This document shows positions 23,501 through 33,672 of a stretch of 64,000 bases of DNA, piece after piece. Position numbers and translations under genes: made by a program. How positions within the stretch are numbered: the stretch's first letter is position 1; every line of letters starts with the position of its first letter. Source of the stretch: Polyangiaceae bacterium (GTDB taxonomy: Bacteria; Myxococcota_A; Polyangia; Polyangiales; Polyangiaceae); contig JADLFU010000232.1 of NCBI GenBank assembly GCA_020849655.1, positions 20,223 to 84,222 of the forward strand, given 5' to 3'. A model generated the notes under the pieces. It was given only the letters and a program-made list of their open reading frames with translations. It was not told where the DNA came from and made no database searches.

Positions 23501-26500
23501 CGCCACCGCGACGGCCCGTCGCTCCGCGCCGCTCACCTGGGAGAGCAGCGAGCGCAGGGCGCCGCCCGCGTCGGCCGATCGCCCCGCCTCGCGGGCCGCC
23601 CGGCGCAGCGTCGCCTGCGCGCGCGCGTCTCCGGCGGCCTGCGAGAGCACGGACAGGAGCTCGTCGACGGCCTCGGCCGGGCGCCCGAGCCCCGCCAGCG
23701 CGTCGGCGATCGCGAGCGCGAGCGGCACCTCGTCGGCCGTCCCCGCGGCCGCGGCGCGCCGGGCGGACAGCAGGCGCAGCGACAGATCGTGACGGCCCTC
23801 CGCGGCGAGCGCGCGCTCCAGCGCGTCGGCCTCGAGCGGCGCGCCGAGGGCGACCTCGAACGCCGTCTCGAGGAGCTCGGCCGCGCGCGCCTCGTCCCCT
23901 TGCTTCCGCGCGAGCCGCGCCAGCGCGTGCAGCGTCTCGGCCTGCCCGATCGCCGAGGGGGAGCTGAGCGCCTCGGGCTTCTGCCTCCGCACGACCATCA
24001 GCAGCGACCGGAGGGCGCGCTCCGCGCGATCGAGCTGGCCCTTCTCCTCCGCCGTCTCGCCGAGCATGCGGAGCACCCCCGCGTGGGTCATGTCCATGCT
24101 CGCCGCCACGTCCAGCTGCGCCAGCGCCTCGTCGAGATCGCCGCGCTCGCGCGAGACGGCCGCCAGGTGGAGGTGCAGGACCGCGCGCTCCGCGGGGCGG
24201 CGCCGCCCGAACTCCTCGATGAGCGCGAGCAGGATGTCGCGCGCCTCGTCGAGCTCCCCCGCGGAGCGCAGCGCGTCGGCGAGGGCCGCGCGCACGGCGC
24301 GATCCTGCGGAGAGGTCTGCTGCGCCGCGCGCAGGGTCGAGATCGCGTCGGCGGGCCTCGCGAGCCGCTTCTGCTGCGTCTCGGCGATCTCCAGCAGCAT
24401 CGCCACCTTCGTCTCCGGCTCGTCCTCACGCTCGGCTGCGGAGCTCAAGAGCGCGACGAGCGGCTCGTAGGCCTTCGCGGCGCGGTAGAGGTCCGCGAGG
24501 GTCCCGCGAAGATCACGATCGGTCGGGTGTTCGGCGGTCGCCGCCTCCAGCACGTGGCGCGCGCGAGCGGTGTTCCCCGCGCGACGGAGCGCGTCCGCGA
24601 GGCGGAGAGCCACGTCCGCGCGGTCGCTCGTCGCGCGCGCGAGCCGCTCCGCGAGCAGCTGGGCTGCGGCGTCCGCCGACCCTGCCTGCAGCAAGAGGCG
24701 CGCGAGCGCGTCGACGGCGGCCGGGTCGTGGTGGTGCTCGACCACCCGGCGGTACGAGCGGATCGCGAGGTCTGCGTCGCCGAGGCGCTCGTCCGCGATG
24801 CGCGCGACGTCGGCGAAGATGGCCGCCGCGGCGTCTCCGTCGGGCTGGCGCTCGGCCTCCGCGAGCAAGAGGTCCGCGAGGCGTCGCTGGTCGTCCGCCC
24901 CCACGAGCAGCGCCTTCAACGCGTCGAGGGTCCGCGGCTCCGCCGGAGACTCGGCGAGGTTCTCGGCCAGCGCAGCCAGCGCCGGCTCGCGCGCCCCCGC
25001 GCGCGCCCGCAGCTCCGCGAGATCGAGCCGGAGCTCGACGCGACGCGCGAGATCCTGCGCGACCGGGAGCTCGCGCTCCCGCAACGTCGCGCGGGCGACG
25101 TCGTCTCCCGAGCGCGACAGGAGCGCCGCGAGCGCCTCGACCGCGCGCCGCTCGCCGAGGTCGAGGTCCACGATCGCGCCGAGCAGCTGGATCGCGAGCG
25201 CCGCGTCCGCGACCTCCGACTCGGCGAGCTCCGCCCCGCGGTACAGCCACTCGATCTTCGCCTCGGTCGCGATGGGGAGCGCGCACGTGTAGGCGACGTG
25301 GGTGACCGCCGCCCGCGCGTCGCCGGTCGCCCGGCACGCCGCGACCAGGCGCTCGAGCACGCGCGACACGAACGGCGTCGAGACGGGGTCGGCGGACGCC
25401 CGCGCGAGCAGCCGCTCGAGGATCGGCCGCGCGCGCGCGTCGTCGCGGAGCGCGTCTTGCGCGACGCGGGCGGCCTCCTCGAGGTGGGAGGCGTCGTCTC
25501 CGCCGAGGTCCGCGAGCGCGAGCAGCACGTCGACGAGGGGCTGTCCGGGCGCGTCGCGGCGAACGTCGGCGAGAGCGAGGAGCGTGGCCGCGTCGCCGGG
25601 GCGGGCCTCGGCGGCGCCAGTCAACGCGCGCTCCGCGCCGGGGCGGTCGCCGAGCTCATCTCTCATCAGGCGCGCCGCCTCGAGCAGCATCGTGTGGCGG
25701 ACCGCCGCGTCGAGCCCTTCGCCTGCCGCGTCGGCGAGGCACGAGGTCGCCTGCGGGAGCGCCTCACGAGGGGTGTCTCGCCCGAGCACCTCGAAGAGCG
25801 CGCCCGCGAGGGACGCGTCCGCGGAGAGAGCGCGCGCGATCGCCCGCGCGGCGACCTCGGCGCGCGACGCCCTGCACGCCGCCGACACGAGCAGCGCCGC
25901 GGCGCGCGGGTGCGCGGGCGCCTCGTCCGTGACCGCGCAGAGCGCGTCGATCGCGCCGGCGAGATCACCGAGATCGCGGTCGCGGAGCTCCGCGAGGGAG
26001 ACGCCGAGCGCGTGGCGTCGCTCTCGCGTGAGCCCGTCCCGTGAGAGCGCCTCGACGTAGCCACGCTCGAGCCGCGCGAACCCGCGGGTCTGCTGGCCGA
26101 GGCGCGCGGCCTCGGACTCGAGGGACGGATCGTCGGGGCACAGCGCGAACGCGCGCGCCGCGGCGTCGAGCGCGCGGTCCGGCTCTCCGAGCGCCTCGTG
26201 GATCGCCGCCGCCTCGAGCAGGAGCGCGGCCTGCTCGACCGGCTCGCCTGTCAGGGAGAGCCGTGTCTCGAGCAGCGCGGCCTTCTTCGCCTGGTTCTCC
26301 GTGCGATCGAGCGCGGCGACGAGCGCCGCGATCGCGTCCCGCCCGACGGCGGTCGACGCGAGCGCCGCGAGGCCGCGCTGCGCGCCCTCGTGCTCCGGGT
26401 AGGTGTCGAGCGCGTCGCGGTACGCAGCGAACGCCGTCGCCTCGGCGCCGGGCGTCACCCGCGCGAGGTCGCCTCGGCGGGACGAGAGCTCGGCCTGGCG

Positions 26501-28234
26501 CATCGGGTCGCGCGTCTCGCGCGCCGCCGCGGCCAGGAGCGCGTCGAGATCGTCGGCGCGCCCAGCCTGGAGGTACAGGAGCGAGAGCGCGTCGATGCTC
26601 GCGTCGTCCCGCCCGAGCTCGGCCTCGATCGCCCGCCAGGCCTCGATGGCCTCGTCGAGCTCCCCGCTCGCCGCGACGAGCGCCGCGGCCGCCGCGAGAT
26701 CGTCCCTGCGCCCCGCGCCCTCACGCAGCGCCGCCCGCTGTCGGAGCGCCTGGACGAGCGCCGGGTGCTCCGACTGGGCGTCGAGGATGCGCACGATCGC
26801 GTCGTGCGCGCCGAGCTCCCCAGGCGACGCGGCGACGACGCCTCGGTAGGTGGCGAGCGCGTCGTCCATCGCGTCGAGCTGCTCGTGCAGGCGCGCCTTG
26901 CGCATCCAGAGGCCGACTCTCGCGTCGGGGGGGGAGATCTCGCTCAGGCGCCCCAGCACCCGCGCGAGCTCCTCGGTCTTGCCCGCCTCCGCCAGCAGCG
27001 CGTCGAGCCTCCCGCCTGCCTCGAGGCGAGCGTCGGGTGACGCGTCCTCGTCGTCGAACACCAGCGTGTACAGCTCGGCGGCCCTCGAGGGAGCGGCGAG
27101 CTGCTCCTCGGCGAGGCGCGCCGCGAGCCTCCGCAGCTCCTGGCGTGCGGAGCCGTCCTCGGCGGCGCGCGCGGCGAGCTCCAGCGCGTCGACCGCCTCC
27201 TCCACTCGCCCCGTCGCCGTGGCGCGGGCGATGAGCGCCTCGCGCGCGCCCGCGTCGCCGGGGGCCCGTCGGAGCGCCAGCGCCTCCTGATCCTGGCTCT
27301 CCGCCTCTCGACCCAGCGAGAGCAACCTCGCCGCCACGTCGCGGTGCGCCGCGGCCTGCGCCCCCGGCTCGAGGAGCGGCACGCGCGCCGCGAGCACGCG
27401 CGCGACGTCCTCTCCCCGACCGGCGAGCTCCAGCCGCGCGGCGACGGCGTCGAGCGCGCGCCGCCGCACGTCGACCGGGGCCCCCTCGGCGCCGCCGACC
27501 CGCTCGATGAGCTCACACGCGCCGCCCGGCTCGTCTGCGGCGTCGAGCGCCGGCAGCGCCGCCTCCAGGGCCGCGCCTGGATCGCCCAGCTTCTCGAGCC
27601 ACGCGCCCGCGATGCGCAGCCGCGTCTTGGCCTGCACGGGCGGGGCGAGCGCCGGCAGCCGGAGCGTCCACAGCTTCACGAGATCCGCGTGGCGGTGGCG
27701 CGCCTCCAGCAGGCGCTCGAGCGACGCCGCGAGCTGCGCGTCCGCGGGGCGGAGCGGCGCGAGCTCCATCAGGTACGTCACCGCGCGGTCCGGGCGCGCG
27801 GCGAGATCCTTCGCGGCGTGGGCCGCCTCGTCCAGCAGCTCGCGCCTGCGCGTCACGTCCGTCGTGGCCGCGAGCACCGAGTCGTACAGCGCGAACAGCT
27901 CGTCCCACCGCTCCTTCGCCGTATACAGCAGCGTCAGCCGCTCGAACGCCCACCCCGCGTCGGGGATCCGCCGGAGCAGCCGCGCGAGCAGCTCGGCGAG
28001 CGGGTACGGATCGTCGAACCACTCGTCGTGGAAGCGCGTCGCCCGCTGGGTCAGCTGCTCCGCGAGCGCCGCCGGGGTCTGGTCGCCGAGGAGCACCTCA
28101 CGGTACAGCTCGAACACCTGCTCCGGCAGCTCGTGCCTCGCCGCGATGTCCTCGAGATCCTCCCACGCCGCCAGCTCGTGCGGTTCGGAGCGAGCGGACT
28201 CGAGCGCGGCGAGGAGGTCGGGCGGGGCATCCAT
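20579..28234 (-). CDS. Giant tetratricopeptide-repeat protein (2,551 aa)
   Basis: A single uninterrupted frame encodes 2,551 residues composed almost wholly of helical hairpins rich in Ala, Leu, Arg, Asp and Glu. TPR-like units recur throughout, for example 'AEAALKLARAARSADRLGEA', 'DALFDRLARELAEATRFADL' and, near the end, 'LGQFELAQKALRAVTMLKSP', 'AMAYLRQGMIARHLGDPRRG' and 'LLARKALSEDPHLEEARAFL', the last three being the clearest canonical TPRs. There is no signal peptide or membrane helix, so it is probably a cytoplasmic scaffold. Similar but shorter giants lie at 38469-48394. No catalytic domain is visible. Its ATG is preceded by TAGCAT at a 12-base gap. Confidence 0.9.
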   Translation of the reverse strand: MDAPPDLLAALESARSEPHELAAWEDLEDIAARHELPEQVFELYREVLLGDQTPAALAEQLTQRATRFHDEWFDDPYPLAELLARLLRRIPDAGWAFERLTLLYTAKERWDELFALYDSVLAATTDVTRRRELLDEAAHAAKDLAARPDRAVTYLMELAPLRPADAQLAASLERLLEARHRHADLVKLWTLRLPALAPPVQAKTRLRIAGAWLEKLGDPGAALEAALPALDAADEPGGACELIERVGGAEGAPVDVRRRALDAVAARLELAGRGEDVARVLAARVPLLEPGAQAAAHRDVAARLLSLGREAESQDQEALALRRAPGDAGAREALIARATATGRVEEAVDALELAARAAEDGSARQELRRLAARLAEEQLAAPSRAAELYTLVFDDEDASPDARLEAGGRLDALLAEAGKTEELARVLGRLSEISPPDARVGLWMRKARLHEQLDAMDDALATYRGVVAASPGELGAHDAIVRILDAQSEHPALVQALRQRAALREGAGRRDDLAAAAALVAASGELDEAIEAWRAIEAELGRDDASIDALSLLYLQAGRADDLDALLAAAARETRDPMRQAELSSRRGDLARVTPGAEATAFAAYRDALDTYPEHEGAQRGLAALASTAVGRDAIAALVAALDRTENQAKKAALLETRLSLTGEPVEQAALLLEAAAIHEALGEPDRALDAAARAFALCPDDPSLESEAARLGQQTRGFARLERGYVEALSRDGLTRERRHALGVSLAELRDRDLGDLAGAIDALCAVTDEAPAHPRAAALLVSAACRASRAEVAARAIARALSADASLAGALFEVLGRDTPREALPQATSCLADAAGEGLDAAVRHTMLLEAARLMRDELGDRPGAERALTGAAEARPGDAATLLALADVRRDAPGQPLVDVLLALADLGGDDASHLEEAARVAQDALRDDARARPILERLLARASADPVSTPFVSRVLERLVAACRATGDARAAVTHVAYTCALPIATEAKIEWLYRGAELAESEVADAALAIQLLGAIVDLDLGERRAVEALAALLSRSGDDVARATLRERELPVAQDLARRVELRLDLAELRARAGAREPALAALAENLAESPAEPRTLDALKALLVGADDQRRLADLLLAEAERQPDGDAAAAIFADVARIADERLGDADLAIRSYRRVVEHHHDPAAVDALARLLLQAGSADAAAQLLAERLARATSDRADVALRLADALRRAGNTARARHVLEAATAEHPTDRDLRGTLADLYRAAKAYEPLVALLSSAAEREDEPETKVAMLLEIAETQQKRLARPADAISTLRAAQQTSPQDRAVRAALADALRSAGELDEARDILLALIEEFGRRRPAERAVLHLHLAAVSRERGDLDEALAQLDVAASMDMTHAGVLRMLGETAEEKGQLDRAERALRSLLMVVRRQKPEALSSPSAIGQAETLHALARLARKQGDEARAAELLETAFEVALGAPLEADALERALAAEGRHDLSLRLLSARRAAAAGTADEVPLALAIADALAGLGRPAEAVDELLSVLSQAAGDARAQATLRRAAREAGRSADAGGALRSLLSQVSGAERRAVAVALADLTAEDLGDAAGAAAVLRDALADPEAPPDLAEALLDRARAAGDVDAERAALEWLIDAPRPMVSSARSADALLSLAALLPSEDEAGVIDAVERAIERDARHRDAALLLLTRAERGSLALGEALERAARATDDAELQLRALDAVTARRLREGADASLLDTLREAADLLPDDPRVEAVLLRAIAVAEALPEGPREAVWAAARLTGRALSSGEVEDAARFAHIVALEESTEAQELVLSVASTTSAALPSEAARLFGVVLEREPSERRAYDGLLAILEATRDVDGRLSLLERTLEAVMDGGERQRLRTARARLLVELGRDDEAAEALRDVLSDDPDDVAAATTLADLFERHGRSDDLAELLERQLEGARMRRDAAVVSALTLRISPLLGERVDARRDLLEQSLEAAPDERPLLAALALHVGEGAPEWLALAERLLAVEATGEAPALALSLADRHRALDDRDAEARVLTLGLRRAPASDALFDRLARELAEATRFADLVDATLLRAAAEADLEAAVGRYRQASMIAREHARDPGGAVDALSKALARAPDEVSLVSEMVEILVEAGDLAGAEELVASALSGRTGRPRASVLRLKAWIALRQGAEAAAVADLEEAVALGDEDAREELKGALELATDGATRRGDTPGARAHTMRLLELLAVDDPARADERLAAWVQSEPRDQEAIDRLLARGEATRNPSLVVDAALRLVHLTNGDAQVEAALKLARAARSADRLGEARDAMEHAFRAHPGASALRDELRDLYETSGAMAELADILLADAEALEGAARFAARRRAGEALLRAGELGRAAETLEAALADKPGDHETTVHLADAWTASGQLDRATALIDAAVAAHKGRRSRELSVLQHRMARIAFAAGDRNVEMAWLNVALDADMQNGAAASELADVATELGQFELAQKALRAVTMLKSPGPMTKAMAYLRQGMIARHLGDPRRGVLLARKALSEDPHLEEARAFLQEQGEKV

Positions 28235-28246
28235 GTCGGGCCCGCG

Positions 28247-28252
28247 ATGCTA
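28247..28252 (-). promoter_or_regulatory. -10-like hexamer TAGCAT upstream of the giant TPR gene
   Basis: TAGCAT on the minus strand ends 12 bases before the ATG at 28234, slightly farther than at other genes. It would give a leader of a few bases. It lies downstream of the sigma-gene terminator, so the TPR gene probably has its own transcript. Confidence 0.4.
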
Positions 28253-28288
28253 CGGACGACCCCCGACGAAGGGGAGGGGGTTTCGCCG

Positions 28289-28335
28289 AAAAATCACGGG
28301 GCAGCGCGCGATCCGTCGGGATCTCGCGCCGCCCC
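28289..28335 (-). terminator. Strong intrinsic terminator of the sigma-factor gene
   Basis: On the minus strand, just after the sigma stop, a 17-base arm (28335-28319) and its partner (28314-28298) pair at 15 of 17 positions around a CGAC loop. GTGA and then five T residues (28293-28289) follow. This is the classic intrinsic terminator form. It separates the sigma gene from the downstream TPR gene. Confidence 0.88.
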
Positions 28336-28345
28336 GCCGCCCGTC

Positions 28346-29758
<1,413 letters not shown>

Positions 29759-30107
29759 CGGGCTGTCTCCTCTGTGCGTGGTTCTGTCAAGGTCGCGCCC
29801 GTCGGCGCGGCGAAAGCGTGAGCGTGCCTGGGAGGCGGGGCTGCGCGGGAGGTCTCGGCTCTTGGTCAACTGGTAAGCTCTCTCGAAGAGGCGTCGAGGG
29901 ACGCGCGCGCTGCTGTCACGTCAGCGAGTCGTTCCTCGTACGCGCCAGCGGGAGGTTGGTTGCCTCGCGCTAGCGAGCATTCGACGGAGCAAGGACTGTG
30001 CCTCGTGACGATCTGGATCATGTGTGGAAGGCGAGACGGTCGGTGCTGAACAGGCAGGGTGCTCGGTTTGTTCCTCGTGGGCCTCTGTCGCCGCTCGTGG
30101 ACCGAAC
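29759..30107. other. Divergent intergenic region between sigma factor and ABC transporter
   Basis: About 349 bases between two divergent genes, noticeably less GC-rich than the genes around it and with no convincing frame. It must hold the promoters for both. The sigma side carries an SD leader (GGAG near 29766). A GTG at 30024 in the ABC frame could extend that protein by 28 residues. I see no palindrome or repeat strong enough to name as an operator. Confidence 0.5.
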
Positions 30108-31673
30108 GTGACCGCTCAACCTGACGGACGACGTGTCTCCGCGTTCTACGAGCTCGGCTGGCGGGCGGTCCGGCGCGCGCCGGGGGTGGCGGCCTCGACC
30201 GCGGTCGCGGTCGCGCTGGGGGCAGGCGGGCAGGCCGCGATGGCGCTCTCGGCCGGGCTGCTCGTGCGCGGGGCGGCGACGCCGGGGGCCTCGCTCACGG
30301 GCTTCGCCCTACTTGGGTGCGGCGGCGCGCTTGTCAAGATGCTGACGGGCGCGCTCGCGACGGGGGGCGAGGGGCGGCTGGCGGGCGAGGCGGCCGACGC
30401 CGTGCGCCGCGACGCGCTCCGCGGGCTGCTCGTCCGCGGGACGGCCGACGCCCCGCGCGCCGCCCAGGTGGTCGCGATCGCGCTCCGGGCGCTCGAGCCC
30501 GCGCTCCGCGCCGGCTTCTTCGGGCGTGGGCGGGCGCTCTTGCAGCTGTCCGCGCCCGTCGCCGCGTGCGCGTGGCTGTCGCCTCGTGTGGCCGCGGTGG
30601 CCTTCGTCTCTTTTGCGGCGTTCGCGATCCCGATGTCACGGTTGCGGCTCACCTTGCGCCGCCGGGAGGCGAGTCGCCTCGGGCTGCTGGCGGAGCTGGA
30701 GCTGCGCACGAGCGAGGTCGTGGAGCACGTCGATCTCTTCCGCGTCCACGGCGCGGGACGCGCGGCGCTCGCGCTCGCGGCGGGCGCGGCGGAGGCGGCG
30801 TCGCGCGCGCAGCGGGGGGTCGAACGCGCCAGGGTCTTGCTCTCCTCTGGCAACGAGGTCCTGGCCGCGCTCGCGATCACCGCCGCGGTGGCGCTCGCCG
30901 AGGCTGGGCTGCTGGGCGGGCTCTCGGAGCTGGCCGTCGTCGTACCGCTCGCGCTGCTGGCGTACCGGCCGGTGCGGGAGCTGACGGACGCGAGGAGCGC
31001 GGCGGAGGAGGGCGCAGAGGCGCTCGGCGTCCTCTCGCCGTGGGTGGCCGAGGCCGCGACGGGCGCAGCGCCCCCGCGTGCCTGGCAGCTCGCGCCCCTC
31101 GTGCTCGAGGGGGTGTGCGGAGTGACCACACGTATCGAGCCCGGCTCGCTGGTCGTCATCACCGGCGCCTCCGGGGTCGGCAAGACGACGCTGCTGCGGG
31201 CGCTGCTCGGCCTCGCGCCGCAGTCGGGGATGCTCCGGTATGGCGTGGAAAACCTCGGATCGGCGGGCGTCGGGCCCGCCCATCGACCGTTCGCGTGGGT
31301 GCCACAGGACGCTCCGGTGTTCGCGGGGACGGCGCTCGACAACCTCGGTGAGGAGGGGCTCGCGCGGCTCCTCGCGCTCGACCATCCTTCTCTGTCGACG
31401 CTCGGCCCCGCCGACCCGCTCGGCCCGGGCGGACGGGCGCTCTCGGGCGGAGAGCGGGCGCTCGTGGCGCTCGCCCGCGCGCAGGCGACGGGGCTGCCGG
31501 TCCTGCTCCTCGACGAGCCCACCGCGAGCCTCGACGCCGACGCGGAGCGCCGGGTGCTCGACGCCCTCGTCGCGCTGCGCGGGACGCGCACCGTCCTCTT
31601 CGTCTCGCATCGGCCCGAGACGCTGTCCCGCGCAGACGCGGTGGTGCGGATGAGCGGCGCCGATCGGCGCTGA
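30108..31673 (+). CDS. ABC transporter, fused membrane and ATPase domains (CydC/D-like half-transporter)
   Basis: A 521-residue half-transporter. Residues about 15-310 hold the membrane domain with several hydrophobic segments ('AVALGAGGQAAMALSAGLLV', 'VAAVAFVSFAAFAIPM', 'LAALAITAAVALAEAGLLGG'). Residues about 330-521 hold the nucleotide-binding domain: Walker A 'GASGVGKTTLL', Q-loop 'AWVPQDAPVF', signature 'LSGGERALVALARA', Walker B 'VLLLDEPTAS' and switch 'FVSHRPE'. The membrane part is Ala-rich and diverged, so the substrate is not readable. It would act as a dimer in the inner membrane, probably as an exporter. The start at GTG 30108 is a choice; a GTG at 30024 is also open. Confidence 0.88.
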   Translation: MTAQPDGRRVSAFYELGWRAVRRAPGVAASTAVAVALGAGGQAAMALSAGLLVRGAATPGASLTGFALLGCGGALVKMLTGALATGGEGRLAGEAADAVRRDALRGLLVRGTADAPRAAQVVAIALRALEPALRAGFFGRGRALLQLSAPVAACAWLSPRVAAVAFVSFAAFAIPMSRLRLTLRRREASRLGLLAELELRTSEVVEHVDLFRVHGAGRAALALAAGAAEAASRAQRGVERARVLLSSGNEVLAALAITAAVALAEAGLLGGLSELAVVVPLALLAYRPVRELTDARSAAEEGAEALGVLSPWVAEAATGAAPPRAWQLAPLVLEGVCGVTTRIEPGSLVVITGASGVGKTTLLRALLGLAPQSGMLRYGVENLGSAGVGPAHRPFAWVPQDAPVFAGTALDNLGEEGLARLLALDHPSLSTLGPADPLGPGGRALSGGERALVALARAQATGLPVLLLDEPTASLDADAERRVLDALVALRGTRTVLFVSHRPETLSRADAVVRMSGADRR

Positions 31674-31680
31674 CGTCCTG

Positions 31681-31760
31681 CTGACAAAACACGAACGCCG
31701 CACCCTCCGTCGTGGAGGATGCGGCGCCCGGAGGGAGCGTCACGCCGGCGAGCGCCGGCG
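31681..31760 (-). terminator. Tandem stem-loops between convergent ABC and OmpA genes
   Basis: Two hairpins follow the OmpA stop on the minus strand. One has 7-base arms (31760-31754 with 31749-31743, loop of 4). A stronger one has a 5-base inner stem (31718-31714 with 31708-31704) and a 7-base outer stem (31726-31720 with 31702-31696). A T-rich run with TTTT near 31688-31685 follows. This fits termination of the OmpA transcript; the stems may also stop the ABC transcript from the other side. Confidence 0.6.
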
Positions 31761-31767
31761 CGTCAGC

Positions 31768-33672
31768 TCACTTCTTCTTGCCGACCGCGGGCGGCGCCTG
31801 GGCGGGGGCCTTCGCCGGCGCGGGCGCCGCGTCGGTGGACTCCTTCGAGATGTGGAACTCGACGCGGCGGTTGCGCGCGCGGCCGTCCTCGGTGCCGTTG
31901 TCCGCGATGGGCTTGTCCTGGCCGAAGCCCTTCGCCTCGAGGCGCTTGGCGTCGACGCCGCCCTTCGTGGCGAGCCACTTCTGCACGGCGTTGGCGCGGG
32001 CCTGCGACAGGGCCTGGTTGCCGAACTTGGTGCCCTTGTTGTCCGTGTGGCCCTCGATGCGGAGCTTCTGGACCTCCGGGTGCTCCTTCAGGATCGCGGC
32101 GACCTCACCGAGCAGCTTGTCGCTCTCGGGCTTGATCACGGACTTGCCGGTCTCGAAGAAGACCTGCTCCATGATCTTGATCTCCTTGCCCTCGAGCTTC
32201 GCGAGCGCGGGGCAGCCGTTCTTCTTCGGGTCGGTCGAGGCGACGCCGGCGACGTCGGGGCACGCGTCGTCCTTGTCGAGGACGCCGTCGCCGTCCTTGT
32301 CGGGCGGGCAGCCGTTCTTCTTCGGGTCGTCGCTCTTCACGCCGGCGACGTCCACGCACGCGTCCTGTGCGTCGGGGATGCCGTCGCCGTCCTTGTCGGC
32401 CGGGCAGCCGTTCTTCTTCGGGTCGGCGTCCGCCTGGCCGGGGGTGTCGGGGCACGCGTCGACCGCGTCGACCACGCCGTCGCTGTCGCGGTCGGCCGGG
32501 CAGCCGTTCTTCGCCGGATCGCTCGAGGCGACGCCGGGGGTGTCGGGGCACGCGTCCTGCGCGTCGACCACGCCGTCGCCGTCGCGGTCCTTCGGCGCCG
32601 GGCAGCCGTTCTTCTTCGGATCGCTCGACGCGACGCCGGCGACGTCGGGGCACGCGTCCTTGTCGTCGGTGATGCCGTCCTTGTCCTTGTCGCCGGGGCC
32701 GATCTCGATCTTCGGCACGAGCGCGATGCTGGCGACCGCGCGGAACTGACCGACGCCCGGGGTCTTCGTGAGGCCGGGACCGACGCCGCCGCCGAGGACG
32801 ATGTCGCCCACGCGCGCCTTCGCGCCGAGGATCGCCTCGATGGGCGAGGAGTGCGTGCCGAGGAACTTCGCCTCGCCGATGCCCTTCACCGCGCCGCCCG
32901 TGCCGAGGACGTCGTCCGACGTCCCGATGACCGTGTTGCCGTAGACCTCGGGCCCGATCTGGAGGTTCTCGCCGACCTTGACGCCCGCCGCGAAGCCGAA
33001 CGTGAGGGCGTGGCCGATCTCGGCCGACGACCCGAGGTCCTTCTTCTTGCGGATGAGGTAGCCGACGTTACCGGCGTACACGAAGCCCGCCGACTCCCCG
33101 CCGATCACGATCTTCGGGTTGATGCGGACCTGGCCGTCACCGGTGCCGTCGACCTCCTTGCCGGTCGGGACCCACACGTCCGTCTGGAGCGCGAGGTTGA
33201 ACCCGTTGTACGGGCCGGCCTCGGGCTTGCCGAACGCCGCGAGGCGGAAGCCGCCGCGCACGTCCGCGAGCTTGCCGCCCTTGACCTTCTCGCCGGCCGC
33301 GTTCGCGTCGCCGCTCTGCGCGAGGGCGAAGGGCACGTCGACGAACAGCAGGAAGCGGTTCGCGATGCCGTACGACGCGTCGAGGTGCCCGTACATCTGC
33401 GACTTCACGGGCTTCGCCTTCTCCGTGCCGTCGACCTTCAGCTTCAGCGGCTGGTGGGCGTAGTTGAACAGCAGCGTGACGGAGGGCTTCGCACCGACGC
33501 TCGCGTCGGGGACCTGGAAGAAGTGGTCGCCGGAGGGCGCCGGGTCGAACTGCTGCAGCGCCAGGCCGCGGTCACCCTTGGCGGCGGCTGCGTTGCCGAG
33601 CTGAGCGGAGGCGGTGCCGGCGGCGCCGAGCGTCGCGACGAGCGCGGCCAGTCCAAGCTTTCGAGTACGCAT
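31768..33672 (-). CDS. OmpA-family outer-membrane protein with thrombospondin type 3 repeats
   Basis: A 634-residue envelope protein. Residues 1-24 ('MRTRKLGLAALVATLGAAGTASA') are a signal peptide. Residues about 25-325 form a predicted beta-barrel of the kind found before TSP3 repeats. Residues about 328-485 carry five calcium-binding thrombospondin type 3 repeats of the form 'DKDGDGIPDAQDACVDVAGV...KKNGCP', with paired Cys. Residues about 490-620 are an OmpA C-terminal peptidoglycan-binding domain ('IKIMEQVFFETGKSVIKPES', 'LRIEGHTDNKG', 'ARNRRVEFHI'). A Pro/Ala/Lys tail ends it. The ATG at 33672 has AAGGAG 11 bases upstream. It should link outer membrane and cell wall, with Ca2+-stabilised spacers. 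Confidence 0.94.
   Translation of the reverse strand: MRTRKLGLAALVATLGAAGTASAQLGNAAAAKGDRGLALQQFDPAPSGDHFFQVPDASVGAKPSVTLLFNYAHQPLKLKVDGTEKAKPVKSQMYGHLDASYGIANRFLLFVDVPFALAQSGDANAAGEKVKGGKLADVRGGFRLAAFGKPEAGPYNGFNLALQTDVWVPTGKEVDGTGDGQVRINPKIVIGGESAGFVYAGNVGYLIRKKKDLGSSAEIGHALTFGFAAGVKVGENLQIGPEVYGNTVIGTSDDVLGTGGAVKGIGEAKFLGTHSSPIEAILGAKARVGDIVLGGGVGPGLTKTPGVGQFRAVASIALVPKIEIGPGDKDKDGITDDKDACPDVAGVASSDPKKNGCPAPKDRDGDGVVDAQDACPDTPGVASSDPAKNGCPADRDSDGVVDAVDACPDTPGQADADPKKNGCPADKDGDGIPDAQDACVDVAGVKSDDPKKNGCPPDKDGDGVLDKDDACPDVAGVASTDPKKNGCPALAKLEGKEIKIMEQVFFETGKSVIKPESDKLLGEVAAILKEHPEVQKLRIEGHTDNKGTKFGNQALSQARANAVQKWLATKGGVDAKRLEAKGFGQDKPIADNGTEDGRARNRRVEFHISKESTDAAPAPAKAPAQAPPAVGKKK

Noticed and set aside
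19991..26044. Very long plus-strand frame (about 2,000 codons) opposite the giant TPR gene
   Set aside because: Arg-rich, no domain, and exactly antisense to a clear TPR protein; long open antisense frames are expected when TTA, CTA and TCA codons are avoided.
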